This document shows positions 24,385 through 32,302 of a stretch of 64,000 nt of DNA, in pieces (the first letter of the stretch is position 1; the number at the start of each line of letters is the position of its first letter). Made by a program: the position numbers and the translations under genes. The notes under the pieces are model-generated. The model searched no databases and was not told where the DNA came from. It saw only the letters and a program-made list of their open reading frames with translations. The DNA comes from Conexivisphaerales archaeon. GTDB lineage: Archaea; Thermoproteota; Nitrososphaeria; Conexivisphaerales; DTJL01. The stretch lies in contig JAVYTR010000003.1 in NCBI GenBank assembly GCA_038728585.1, positions 1 through 64,000 on the forward strand, read 5' to 3'.

Positions 24385-25293
24385 TCATATAGTGCGTTGA
24401 GCAGAGGAAAGAGCTCTCCGTGACCTTGGAACGACTTCCCTCGCAAACAGCCTTACCTGTTCAACCTTATCTTCTCCTGCAGGCCAAAAATTGAACGATG
24501 TCACTCCCAGTTTGTGGAAGTTCAAAAGTATCTCTACCCATCCTTCTATAGTAGCATACAACACGTTTGGCCTGCTGGGCTTGACTTGGCTTTCATCTTC
24601 AAGAATGATGCCTCCAAAATTGTAATTGACGATAATCGAGGCTGGATTTCTGCCAGCATCTTTCGCAGCATCTTCTATCAATTGCTTCTTCGCGCGAATA
24701 TCTTGTGGAGGCAGATACGGAAGAGATATGGTCCATCCGTCTCCCAGTCTACCAGTCAGCTCGAGCATTTTAGGACCATACCCGCCTACCCACAGATTGA
24801 CATGATGATAGGGATGCGGTCCAAACTGTGCGTTTTTCAGTCTGTAATACTTCCCCTCAAACGTAACCGGTTCACCCGACTTGTTGTTCAATAGCAACCT
24901 GATGATTCTCATTCCTTCCTCAAAAGCTCTGAACGCCTCGCTAGGCTTCTTTCTCGAAACACCGAACGACTCTATCCCTTCCCAGAAGGCACCTGCACCC
25001 AGCCCGAGCTCAACCCTCCCCTTCGTCAGCAGGTCCAAGGATGCTGCAGCCTTTGCAAGCATTGGAGGATACCTTAGAGGCATATCAGCCACGTTTATCA
25101 GAAGATGCACATTCTTTGTGGACATTCCCAGAGCAGTGAGAAGAGTCCAAGTATCAAGGAAGAGAGGGTTGTACGGATGGTCCTGCACACCTATAATATC
25201 CAACTCATACGAGTCAGCCAACTTTGCAATAGAAAAGCAATCTTCCACATACCTTGAGTCAGGGTTTATATTGACACCAAACAGGGGAAGCAT
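24385..25293 (-). CDS. LLM-class flavin/F420-dependent oxidoreductase
   Basis: This 302-aa protein has a luciferase-like monooxygenase TIM barrel: LADSYELDIIGVQDHPYNP near the start, AKAAASLDLLTKGRVELGLGAGAF in the middle, and HHVNLWVGGYGPKMLELTGRLGDGW. In archaea this type often uses coenzyme F420. The substrate is unknown. It is 49 bases upstream of the AhpD-like gene on the same strand, so the two may be co-transcribed. Confidence 0.88.
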   Translation of the reverse strand: MLPLFGVNINPDSRYVEDCFSIAKLADSYELDIIGVQDHPYNPLFLDTWTLLTALGMSTKNVHLLINVADMPLRYPPMLAKAAASLDLLTKGRVELGLGAGAFWEGIESFGVSRKKPSEAFRAFEEGMRIIRLLLNNKSGEPVTFEGKYYRLKNAQFGPHPYHHVNLWVGGYGPKMLELTGRLGDGWTISLPYLPPQDIRAKKQLIEDAAKDAGRNPASIIVNYNFGGIILEDESQVKPSRPNVLYATIEGWVEILLNFHKLGVTSFNFWPAGEDKVEQVRLFAREVVPRSRRALSSAQRTI

Positions 25294-25520
25294 CCTAGCA
25301 TCTTGGTGAGATCAAACGTTAAAAAGAATTAGCTTAAATTCAGATCCTGTCGTGCTGATGAGCAAAACTCGTGATAATAGAGAAAATTCAAAAGGCAACT
25401 AGAAAGGACCGACAAGTCATCTGATGAAAAAGTTAATGGTATCTGGTAGTTAAGAAGCACTTCTTTTCCCCTAATCTGAATAGAAACCTTTTCTTCCCTC
25501 ATCCTCGGGAAATCAGGGTT

Positions 25521-26102
25521 ATGAGTGCAGGAGAATTGCCGGTTGATAATACGATTAGACCAATTGTCTTTACCATAGGGCATTCAACGAGGCCATTTCA
25601 CGCATTTCAAGAGATACTCCTCGCTCATCAACTAAGAATGCTCTTTGACATTAGGACCATACCTAGGTCAAGATACAATCCACAGTACAACGGGGAGAGG
25701 CTTGAGTTGAGTCTGAAGGAAGAAGGAATAAAATATAGACACCTCAAACAACTGGGAGGGCTGAGAAGACCTGCGGATAACTCTGTAAATATCGGATGGA
25801 GGAACCTGAGCTTCAGAGGATTTGCTGATTACATGCAAACTGCTGATTTTATTTCGGGTTTGGAAGAAGTTATCAGTGCAGCTGCTAAAGAAAGGGTTGC
25901 TATCATGTGTGCAGAAGGAAATCCTTACAGATGCCATCGCTCCCTAGTTGGTGATGCTCTGCTGGTTAGAGGTATAGCTGTGATTCATCTTTCAGGTGTC
26001 AGTTCTGCTAGTTATCACAGATTGACACCTTTCGCCAAGGTGAAGGGATTAACGATAACCTACCCTGCGGAAAAGCAGGAAAGGAAGGAAAGGACGGACT
26101 GA
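25521..26102 (+). CDS. DUF488 family protein
   Basis: This 193-aa protein has the DUF488 pattern: FTIGHSTRPFHAFQEIL, MLFDIRTIPRSRYNPQYN, YRHLKQLGG, and the Cys motif AIMCAEGNPYRCHRSLVGDAL. The two Cys residues and adjacent basic residues are conserved in the family, whose function is not established. The ATG at 25521 follows the divergent LLM gene by 227 bases, which hold no other gene. Confidence 0.85.
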   Translation: MSAGELPVDNTIRPIVFTIGHSTRPFHAFQEILLAHQLRMLFDIRTIPRSRYNPQYNGERLELSLKEEGIKYRHLKQLGGLRRPADNSVNIGWRNLSFRGFADYMQTADFISGLEEVISAAAKERVAIMCAEGNPYRCHRSLVGDALLVRGIAVIHLSGVSSASYHRLTPFAKVKGLTITYPAEKQERKERTD

Positions 26103-26152
26103 TTGAGCTAATCTGAGCATATCTTTTGATGAATCAGCCATTGATTACTTGA

Positions 26153-26467
26153 CTATTCATTCCCGTACGAAAAAACTTCTTGCAATATCATCCTGTTCAG
26201 TCTGCTCTTGTTTCCGAAGTGCTTCTGATAGTCCTCTCTCAGTCTTTTTGCATTGCCGCTGAGATAAGCGTCGATCACTTCTACATTGTCTGCTTCGTAA
26301 AGAGTCAGAAAACTGGACTGCCTTTCTTTCAACCTGAACAAAGTAGCTCTCTTGAATTTTCCTGATTTGACGACTTCAGGAATATGGTTTCCCGTCATCC
26401 AATCTTGCCATTCTTTTTGCACTTTTTCATCAACATCATAAGAAACGGCGTAAATGGATCTTGCCAT
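26153..26467 (-). CDS. DUF4286 family protein
   Basis: This 104-aa protein has a dimeric ferredoxin-like alpha/beta-barrel pattern: YAVSYDVDEKVQKEWQDWMTGNHIPEVVKSGKFKRATLFRL, then DAYLSGNAKRLREDYQKHFG. This matches DUF4286 proteins, for which no function is settled. It is a short single gene between DUF488 and the HxlR regulator. Confidence 0.75.
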   Translation of the reverse strand: MARSIYAVSYDVDEKVQKEWQDWMTGNHIPEVVKSGKFKRATLFRLKERQSSFLTLYEADNVEVIDAYLSGNAKRLREDYQKHFGNKSRLNRMILQEVFSYGNE

Positions 26468-26541
26468 ACCTTCTGCAAACAGGTTGATGGTACAAATACT
26501 TTAGCGAAGACTAAACCAGAATCTAACTATCTATGCAATGG

Positions 26542-26886
26542 TCATCTGGCTTTTGATGCAATCCCTTCAGCTTCAGGTGCCATCCACTTTTCTCCCCATG
26601 CACGAAGACCCTCAAGCACGCTGCTCAGCTCTTTCCCTTTTTGAGTCAGAGAATAGGTTATTGCTACCTGGTGATCTACCTTCACGTTTCTTGTTACAAG
26701 GTCCTCCTTCTCCATCTCCCTCAGAGTCTCAGCTAGCACCTTGCTAGAAATGGACGGGATTGAGCCCTTCAACTCGTTGAACCTCATCTGCTTGTGCATC
26801 AACCTGTCGATTATTACCAGGTGCCACCTTCTTCCAAGAACCGCAGATGCTGCTGTAATAGGGCACCAGTTCTCTCTTTCTTTCAA
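26542..26886 (-). CDS. HxlR family transcriptional regulator
   Basis: This 114-aa winged-helix protein of the HxlR type opens with CPITAASAVLGRRWHLVIIDRLMHKQMRFNELKGSIPSISSKVLAETLREMEKEDLVTR. The N-terminal Cys in the NWCPI motif is typical and is redox-active in some members. It is divergent from a DoxX-family gene, with a perfect palindrome between them, so it probably controls both. Confidence 0.92.
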   Translation of the reverse strand: MKERENWCPITAASAVLGRRWHLVIIDRLMHKQMRFNELKGSIPSISSKVLAETLREMEKEDLVTRNVKVDHQVAITYSLTQKGKELSSVLEGLRAWGEKWMAPEAEGIASKAR

Positions 26887-26920
26887 ACCACGAGGCCCAC
26901 GCTATAGTTTGTTAAGATAA

Positions 26921-26975
26921 GTATAAATAGTTACCTTATGAAACCCAGTTACTAAAGGTAACTTGATGGAGGTGA
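26921..26975. promoter_or_regulatory. doxX promoter, HxlR-type operator and ribosome-binding site
   Basis: GTATAAATAG (26921-26930) is a good archaeal TATA box for the DoxX gene. GTTACCTT (26930-26937) and AAGGTAAC (26955-26962) form a perfect 8-bp inverted repeat starting at the box and covering the expected start site, so binding there should repress. GGAGGTGA at 26968-26975 is a strong ribosome-binding site 9 bases before the ATG. Confidence 0.6.
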
Positions 26976-26984
26976 ATAGCTGAT

Positions 26985-27419
26985 ATGGCTTTGCTTAGTA
27001 GCATGCTGATACCCTATCTTTCATACATTGCACTTATCACCAGAATATGGTACGGGGCTAATATGATGATTCATGGTTATCCAAAGATAGTACAGAGAAA
27101 TCAGGTTGTACAGATGATGGCTGGATGGTGGGGAATGCAGAAGAGCATCGGAACTGTTTCCACAATGGTAAACATGGCAGCTCTGCTTGAATTTGTAGGT
27201 GGTATATTCATGATAGCAGGCTTTCTTGTTCCGATCATATCTCTCTTCTATGCGATATTCTTCCTATCTATCATAGTGATGAAGAAGAGCAGGGTCAAGT
27301 CAAAGTACATAGACGCTTCAAACAGCTATGAAACAGATGCACTCTACCTGCTGATAGCGATTCTGCTGATATTCCTCGGCGCAGGTCAGTTCTCTTTAGA
27401 TTCCCTGATAGGGTTCTGA
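26985..27419 (+). CDS. DoxX family membrane protein
   Basis: This 144-aa protein has four membrane helices and the DoxX pattern: ITRIWYGANMMIHGYPKI near the start, MAALLEFVGGIFMIAGFLVPIISLFYAIFF in the middle, and YLLIAILLIFLGAGQFSLD at the end. Family members are linked to redox metabolism and oxidative stress. It is divergent from the HxlR gene. A long T-rich tract follows the stop. Confidence 0.85.
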   Translation: MALLSSMLIPYLSYIALITRIWYGANMMIHGYPKIVQRNQVVQMMAGWWGMQKSIGTVSTMVNMAALLEFVGGIFMIAGFLVPIISLFYAIFFLSIIVMKKSRVKSKYIDASNSYETDALYLLIAILLIFLGAGQFSLDSLIGF

Positions 27420-27431
27420 AGGAGCATCAAC

Positions 27432-27466
27432 AAATTTTATTTTAACTAATCTATTTTTCTTTCTCA
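27432..27466 (+). terminator. T-rich terminator after doxX
   Basis: Starting 12 bases past the doxX stop there is a run of T-rich sequence (ATTTTATTTTAACTAATC and TATTTTTCTTTCTC) with no hairpin. This is the usual archaeal terminator type. Confidence 0.55.
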
Positions 27467-27549
27467 TCTGTCTTCATGCCAATCATCATAGTCTCTTCTG
27501 CGGAAAAAGATGAGCATGTTTTTCTACCCAGATACAGAAGTTTAAAGCG

Positions 27550-27933
27550 TTGAATGCAAAACAGTTGGAGTTTCTGAAGAAGCATCAGCTCTGCAGGCTT
27601 GCAACTGCTTCTAAGGATGCTACTCCGCATGTTGTACCTGTTATCTATGCTGTTGACGGAGATAGTGTGGTAATAGTAACAGATTACGGGACGAAGAAGC
27701 TGAAGAATCTGATGGAGAATCCCAAGGCAGCCCTGGTTGTTGACGAATTCAGGCCGAACAGGGGTCTGATGCTGACGGGCAGGTGCGAAATATATGAAAG
27801 AGGAAAAGAGTATATTCGATTTCAGAGACTGCTTTACGATAGATTCGAGTACTACAGAAATAACCCATGGAATGAAGGCGAGGCTCCTATCCTGAAGTTG
27901 ATACCGGAAAAGGTATCGAGCTGGTCGATTTAG
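27550..27933 (+). CDS. Pyridoxamine 5'-phosphate oxidase-like (PPOX) FMN/F420-binding protein
   Basis: This 127-aa split-barrel protein has QLCRLATASKDATPHVVPVIYAVDGDSVVIVTDYGTKKLKNLMENPKAALVVDEF, the flavin- or F420-binding half of PPOX-class proteins. The C-terminus is short, so it is one of the compact archaeal members. The cofactor, FMN or F420, is not decided. It starts at TTG 27550 with a TTTAAA box about 10 bases before it. Confidence 0.82.
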   Translation: MNAKQLEFLKKHQLCRLATASKDATPHVVPVIYAVDGDSVVIVTDYGTKKLKNLMENPKAALVVDEFRPNRGLMLTGRCEIYERGKEYIRFQRLLYDRFEYYRNNPWNEGEAPILKLIPEKVSSWSI

Positions 27934-27999
27934 GCCTCATTAGCAAGATAGACTGTAAAGAGAAGAAGGAATATAAAATCAACCGGTGGTGAGCCTGCT

Positions 28000-28671
28000 G
28001 TGACTCTCAGCGTAGGGATAGTTCTTGCGGCTCTGGGTATAACCACTCTTGAGATGGTTGAAGCATCTGCTGTGGGCCTGACCCTGTATCATACCTCCAA
28101 GAGGATTTCAGTGTACGGGGCTGTGGCAGCCGGTTCTGTGGCTGTCTTGCTACCAACATTCTTGCTTGGCAGAGCGATCTCTTTTCTTCCCGTGTTTGAC
28201 GTGAGGATAATAGCTGCATTGTTACTCCTTTACTTTGGGATTAGGCTAGCCAGAAGTGCCAGAAGGGCAGTGATAAGGTCCAAGGCTGGCTCCTTTCAGA
28301 CTGAAGAGGAATCTCATAGAAGCCTGATGCTGGCGGGGTTTTCTGTTGGGGCAGTAGAAGCGTTTGAGGCAGCCATAGTGCTTGTTGCTCTGATACCGAT
28401 CAGCCTTGAATCAGCAGCTTTGGGCTTCATACTTGGAATATTTGTTGTGCTGATTTCGACTCTCATGCTCCATTCACAGGTCAGAAAGGTGAAGCAGGCA
28501 GGGATGAAGGTAGCTGTATCAGCATTACTACTTGCGTTTTCTGCCTTCTGGGGTGCTGAATCGTTTCTGCAGATTAACGATATAATCCTCATTCCTCTGT
28601 TTCTTGTGTTTGTTCTAGCTGTGTATTCCTATTCCCACTTCAGAATAGCGTCATCGACAACCCAAGGTTAA
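28000..28671 (+). CDS. Integral membrane protein with repeated acidic helices (COG4280-like)
   Basis: This 223-aa protein has about seven hydrophobic segments arranged as two similar halves, each opening with an acidic helix: ALGITTLEMVEASAVGL near residue 12 and GFSVGAVEAFEAAIVLVAL near residue 115. Paired ExxEA helices are reminiscent of FTR1/COG4280-type metal or ion permeases, but I cannot assign a substrate. It starts at GTG 28000 after GGTGGTGAG. Confidence 0.5.
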   Translation: MTLSVGIVLAALGITTLEMVEASAVGLTLYHTSKRISVYGAVAAGSVAVLLPTFLLGRAISFLPVFDVRIIAALLLLYFGIRLARSARRAVIRSKAGSFQTEEESHRSLMLAGFSVGAVEAFEAAIVLVALIPISLESAALGFILGIFVVLISTLMLHSQVRKVKQAGMKVAVSALLLAFSAFWGAESFLQINDIILIPLFLVFVLAVYSYSHFRIASSTTQG

Positions 28672-28732
28672 AAGTTCACATTTGGCTTCAAGATAATGGG
28701 ATGGAGAAAAATAGATAATTATAAGACCAAGA

Positions 28733-28752
28733 CTTGATATCCTGATATCAAG
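28733..28752. promoter_or_regulatory. 20-bp palindrome upstream of mobA
   Basis: CTTGATATC (28733-28741), CT, GATATCAAG (28744-28752) is a perfect inverted repeat with 9-bp arms. It lies directly after a TATA-like ATAATTATAAG (about 28725) and 32 bases before the mobA ATG, so a bound regulator should affect mobA transcription. Confidence 0.55.
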
Positions 28753-28784
28753 GAGACAGCAAGTGTATCCTGGGGAGTCAGATT

Positions 28785-29408
28785 ATGCGTATGCCCTATT
28801 CTGATTTGGCAGCAGCTGTACTGGCAGGCGGCAGCAGCTCCAGGATGGGAGAAGACAAAGCATTCCTCAGGTTGAAAGACTCCTTCTTCATAGAGCTGGT
28901 TGTCAAGCAGATGAAAGAGGCTGCCAAATGGATAGTAGCAGTCGTTGGTGAAAAGGACCCAAAAAGGTTCCAGCAGGTTCTGGGTGAGGGGATACAGGTG
29001 ATCCAAGATACGTACAGGCTTGGGAACCCGATGGGTGGAATGCTTACCGCTTTTGAACACCTCTCTCGGGAAAATGAGTATGTCGCTGTGGTTGCATGTG
29101 ACCTGCCGTTCGTCAAGAAGGAGGTGATATGGAGGATATATGATAAAGCTAGGGGTCATGATGCTGCGGTCCCTAAATGGCCGAACGGAAACCTTGAGCC
29201 GCTCTGCGCAGTCTACTCAGCGGAAAAAGGTCTCGAAGTAGGCAAAAGGCTTTTGGAAAGGCGAACCATAGGATGCAAGGAACTGGTCAGGAGCCTGAAA
29301 GATGTAAAATATATTCCGGTCGAAGAACTGAGGGATGTTGACAGCGAGCTGATGTCTTTCAGAAATATCAACACTAAGGAGGATTTTGAGGCAGTCCTGA
29401 AACTGTAA
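28785..29408 (+). CDS. mobA: Molybdenum cofactor guanylyltransferase
   Basis: This 207-aa enzyme joins GMP to molybdopterin to make the bis-MGD cofactor needed by NarG. It has the nucleotidyltransferase start AAAVLAGGSSSRMGEDKAFLRLK, the GNPMGGMLTAFEHL stretch and the metal-binding VAVVACDLPFVKKE, and the middle PKWPNGNLEPLCAVYS is typical of MobA. It faces the mobB-like, moeA and nar operon and is convergent with it, which fits one nitrate reductase maturation locus. Confidence 0.93.
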   Translation: MRMPYSDLAAAVLAGGSSSRMGEDKAFLRLKDSFFIELVVKQMKEAAKWIVAVVGEKDPKRFQQVLGEGIQVIQDTYRLGNPMGGMLTAFEHLSRENEYVAVVACDLPFVKKEVIWRIYDKARGHDAAVPKWPNGNLEPLCAVYSAEKGLEVGKRLLERRTIGCKELVRSLKDVKYIPVEELRDVDSELMSFRNINTKEDFEAVLKL

Positions 29409-29446
29409 ATCCGAATCCAAATCTGAATTTGAGTTTGAATGAAGTC

Positions 29447-29956
29447 TCAGTCCTGCGTGATAAGCTGAGCTATCTTGGGAACATCTTTCTTTATGTCATA
29501 TACGGGTATTCCTTTGTAATCTCTGAAGCCCTTGGACGAGAACATGCCTGTGATCACCCTCGCATCTTGATGCAGAGACAGTAGTTCATCCAGCTCCCTT
29601 TCATTCTTAGCACAAACAACAGTCACTAAATCCTTCCTTCCTGCTAATTCCTTGTACAGACCTTCGACAAGAAGGTAATCTAATCCCTTCTCTTCAAAAT
29701 AGGCGAGCAGCTGGTCCAGAGTATTTTCAGTCACCTTTTCATGAATGATCAGCAGGTCGGGAGAAATCAATACTGCAGGGTTTGCGCCTGAGAGGAAATG
29801 TAACCAAGAGTCCTTTTTTGTTATCTCTACGTTTCCCTTTCTTGCATTTTTTATGCTTGCTATTTTCTTCCCTTTGGATGTAAGATATGCTGACAGCGCA
29901 GTGAGAGCTGTAGTCTTTCCGCCGCCCTTGAACCCGGCAAAAAGCACTATCTTCAA
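29447..29956 (-). CDS. MobB-like P-loop protein
   Basis: This 169-aa GTPase-like protein has a P-loop AGFKGGGKTT near residue 8 and the MobB-type ASIKNARKGNVEITKKDSWLHFLSGANPAVLISPD. The region DYLLVEGLYKELAGRKDLVTVV matches the conserved E-G motif. MobB assists MobA in cofactor assembly but is not essential in bacteria. It follows moeA by 3 bases, is the last gene of the nar operon, and converges with mobA. Confidence 0.88.
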   Translation of the reverse strand: MKIVLFAGFKGGGKTTALTALSAYLTSKGKKIASIKNARKGNVEITKKDSWLHFLSGANPAVLISPDLLIIHEKVTENTLDQLLAYFEEKGLDYLLVEGLYKELAGRKDLVTVVCAKNERELDELLSLHQDARVITGMFSSKGFRDYKGIPVYDIKKDVPKIAQLITQD

Positions 29957-29959
29957 CGG

Positions 29960-31213
29960 TCAGTCGCCTTCTATTCGTAACAGCTCCATAGGGCTTAGGA
30001 GCTTTACCTTTACAGAATCTCCTCTCAACAGCCTCTCCTTGGGGGAAAGTATTGTGAAAGAGTTTGCAGTGAGCAAACTTGACATCAGGTTAGAACCCCA
30101 TTCGAGAGGAGTTGCAAAAAAGCTTCCTTTCTTCCTTTTGAGTTTAACAAGGTATGCAGCGGGCAGGTAACGTTCGTTCTCCATTGTTTCAGACAGAGTT
30201 GCTTTCAGCGTTATCGAGCTCTCTATTTTCGGACCCAAGTTAGCATATATGATGCTTGGGATAACAAGAGAGAAGAGAGCAACTGCTGACGAGACTGCAT
30301 GAGCAGGAAGCATCCAGACCAGCTTGCGATGTAACCTTGCAAGTCCAGTAGGTCTCGCCGGGAGAAGCTTTACCCCATGAAATATTATTTGTGCATTCAT
30401 GGATTTCAAGAAGTCGAGCAAAATGTCGTTCAACCCAACAGAACTCCTTCCTATAGTCAGGATGAGATCGTGGCTTGCAACTGCATCTTTCAGGAAAGCG
30501 TTTAGTTCTTCTGTTTCATCTCCAGCAATACCCATAAGATGAGGCTCACATCCTATCTCCTTCAGGCAGTATGAGACGTAGTAAGCATAGTTGTTGTAAG
30601 CCCTGCTGTCATCAGCTTCAGACTTTTTCTTCAGTTCAGTGCCTACAGAGATTACAGCTATCCGAAACCTTCTATTTACCTTTAACTGATTTATACCCTC
30701 GAACAGCAGCAAGCTGACTTTAGCTGCATTGAGAATCTCGCCCTTTCTGACTATTATGGTTCCTTTGCGTATATCTTCGCCCCTCTTCAATACGTTTTTG
30801 AACCTGGGTGGAGGAGACATTAGCTCTATCTCGTCCCCAAGGAATCTGGTGTCTTCAACCTTCACGACAGCATCCGCATTCCTTGGCAGTTGCGAGCCTG
30901 TCGTCACATAGGTTGCAGCATAGTTACCGGATGATATAGCGCTTGAAACCTTTAGGCGTATGCGCTTCTTCCGCTCATGCTCACGCTCGTACAATCCTGC
31001 AACATCCTTTGTGCTCAATGCATAGCCATCCATCATTGCTATGTCGGTCTCTGGGATATCTAACCTGGACCTGATTGTTTCAGCTGCGATTCTTCCCACC
31101 GCTTCTTTTGTATGTATCGTCTCATATTCAGGACTTGGTGTGGATGAGATGGCAAGGCTGAGCGCCTTTTCGTAATCTGTCAGCTTGATGTACTTCGCAA
31201 TGTCTGGCCTCAA
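29960..31213 (-). CDS. moeA: Molybdopterin molybdenumtransferase
   Basis: This 417-aa MoeA inserts molybdate into adenylated molybdopterin. It begins TDYEKALSLAISS, has RLDIPETDIAMMDGYALSTKDV, VVKVEDTRFLG and the GEDIRKGTIIVRKGEIL block, and later EIGCEPHLMGIAGDETEELNAFLKDAV. The molybdate-site loop GRSSVGLNDILLDFL differs from the common GGxSxGxxD. The start overlaps the stop of the channel gene by 4 bases, so it is translationally coupled within the nar operon. Confidence 0.93.
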   Translation of the reverse strand: MRPDIAKYIKLTDYEKALSLAISSTPSPEYETIHTKEAVGRIAAETIRSRLDIPETDIAMMDGYALSTKDVAGLYEREHERKKRIRLKVSSAISSGNYAATYVTTGSQLPRNADAVVKVEDTRFLGDEIELMSPPPRFKNVLKRGEDIRKGTIIVRKGEILNAAKVSLLLFEGINQLKVNRRFRIAVISVGTELKKKSEADDSRAYNNYAYYVSYCLKEIGCEPHLMGIAGDETEELNAFLKDAVASHDLILTIGRSSVGLNDILLDFLKSMNAQIIFHGVKLLPARPTGLARLHRKLVWMLPAHAVSSAVALFSLVIPSIIYANLGPKIESSITLKATLSETMENERYLPAAYLVKLKRKKGSFFATPLEWGSNLMSSLLTANSFTILSPKERLLRGDSVKVKLLSPMELLRIEGD

Positions 31214-32301
31214 CCTGTAACACTCTTCGTGTTCGGTACGTAGCTGGTGGAGAGCTTCTTAACGATTGTGTAAACCAGTCCTGAAATTTCGTAGAACCAA
31301 GCAACTATGGCTATATATACAAAGATATCAGGTATGATGGAAAGCTGGAGCAGACCTGTTGCTTTTATCAGCATGAGGGTGCATACTGTATACATACCCA
31401 TCGGGAAGACTGCACCCCAGAACTGAGGGTCGTAGTTCAGGAATTTCACTCCTCCGAAAGCGTGCCGCCAGACCCCTATGATAAGCAGCCAAGGTACCCA
31501 CCAAGAACCAAAACCCCAGATCATCAGTGTTGTACCTGAAATGAACGTATACAGCTGGTTCATCAGCTCCTGATTGATGGACGAAAGATGCATGTTCTCA
31601 TAGATCAGCAGCAGCGAGCCTGCAAGCGTCGTAATAGCTGTAGCCCCCATGTTGATCCAGTATGGGCCTGTTGCATCCTGAGGGTCGAGCCTGAAGAAGA
31701 GCAGCCTGTAGCTGATAAGTGCTATAAGCACCACGTACATCATCCAGCCGATGAAGTACATTATTATCGCTGCAGTGTAGGTGTACGGATAGTATGGGCT
31801 GAGCCTCGCCCCCAGCACTGAAACTGATTCTGTTGATACCACAGCTACCAGCCAGGTTCCGTTTATACCAGTTTCGAGCGAAGGTTTCTCCTTGCCTATC
31901 ATCAGTGAAGTGAATATTGAATACTGGTATACAAACCAGAGAGCTAACCCAAAGAGCCAGAGGATATATGCGGCTTCAAAATTGTGCATGATCAGAACCA
32001 GCTGCACTGCTAGTGTATTGTTACCAGCAATGACTGTGAAAAACCCCGGTGCCCTTCTGTGATTTTTGAGATCTCCTATGTATGCTGAAGGAAATAGGAG
32101 AAGACGGAGGACTGTGAAGAACCAGATGATGACATAAGCAGCGATGTTGATGTACATCAGAGGTACAGCTAGGTATGGCATGTCGTAAAAGAAGGATGCT
32201 ATCGATACTATCCCGGTAGCCATTACCATCGCGAAATAAGAAGGCATCAGATTCGAAACTTCATATTTCACCTTTGCCCAAACGCTCTCCACAGAGAACA
32301 C
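31210..32301 (-). CDS. SLAC1/TehA/TDT family anion channel or transporter
   Basis: This 363-aa protein has about ten membrane helices. It starts MPSYFAMVMATGIVSIASF, and has a middle GTWLVAVVSTESVSVLGARLSP and a late FWGAVFPMGMYTVCTLML; all are hallmarks of the TDT (Mae1/TehA/SLAC1) family. Plant SLAC members conduct nitrate and chloride, while others move C4-dicarboxylates. It sits between narI (1 base apart) and moeA (4-base overlap) in the operon, where other organisms place NarK or a channel. Nitrate/nitrite transport is therefore a strong but unproven inference. Confidence 0.85.
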   Translation of the reverse strand: MFSVESVWAKVKYEVSNLMPSYFAMVMATGIVSIASFFYDMPYLAVPLMYINIAAYVIIWFFTVLRLLLFPSAYIGDLKNHRRAPGFFTVIAGNNTLAVQLVLIMHNFEAAYILWLFGLALWFVYQYSIFTSLMIGKEKPSLETGINGTWLVAVVSTESVSVLGARLSPYYPYTYTAAIIMYFIGWMMYVVLIALISYRLLFFRLDPQDATGPYWINMGATAITTLAGSLLLIYENMHLSSINQELMNQLYTFISGTTLMIWGFGSWWVPWLLIIGVWRHAFGGVKFLNYDPQFWGAVFPMGMYTVCTLMLIKATGLLQLSIIPDIFVYIAIVAWFYEISGLVYTIVKKLSTSYVPNTKSVTG

Positions 32302-32302
32302 C

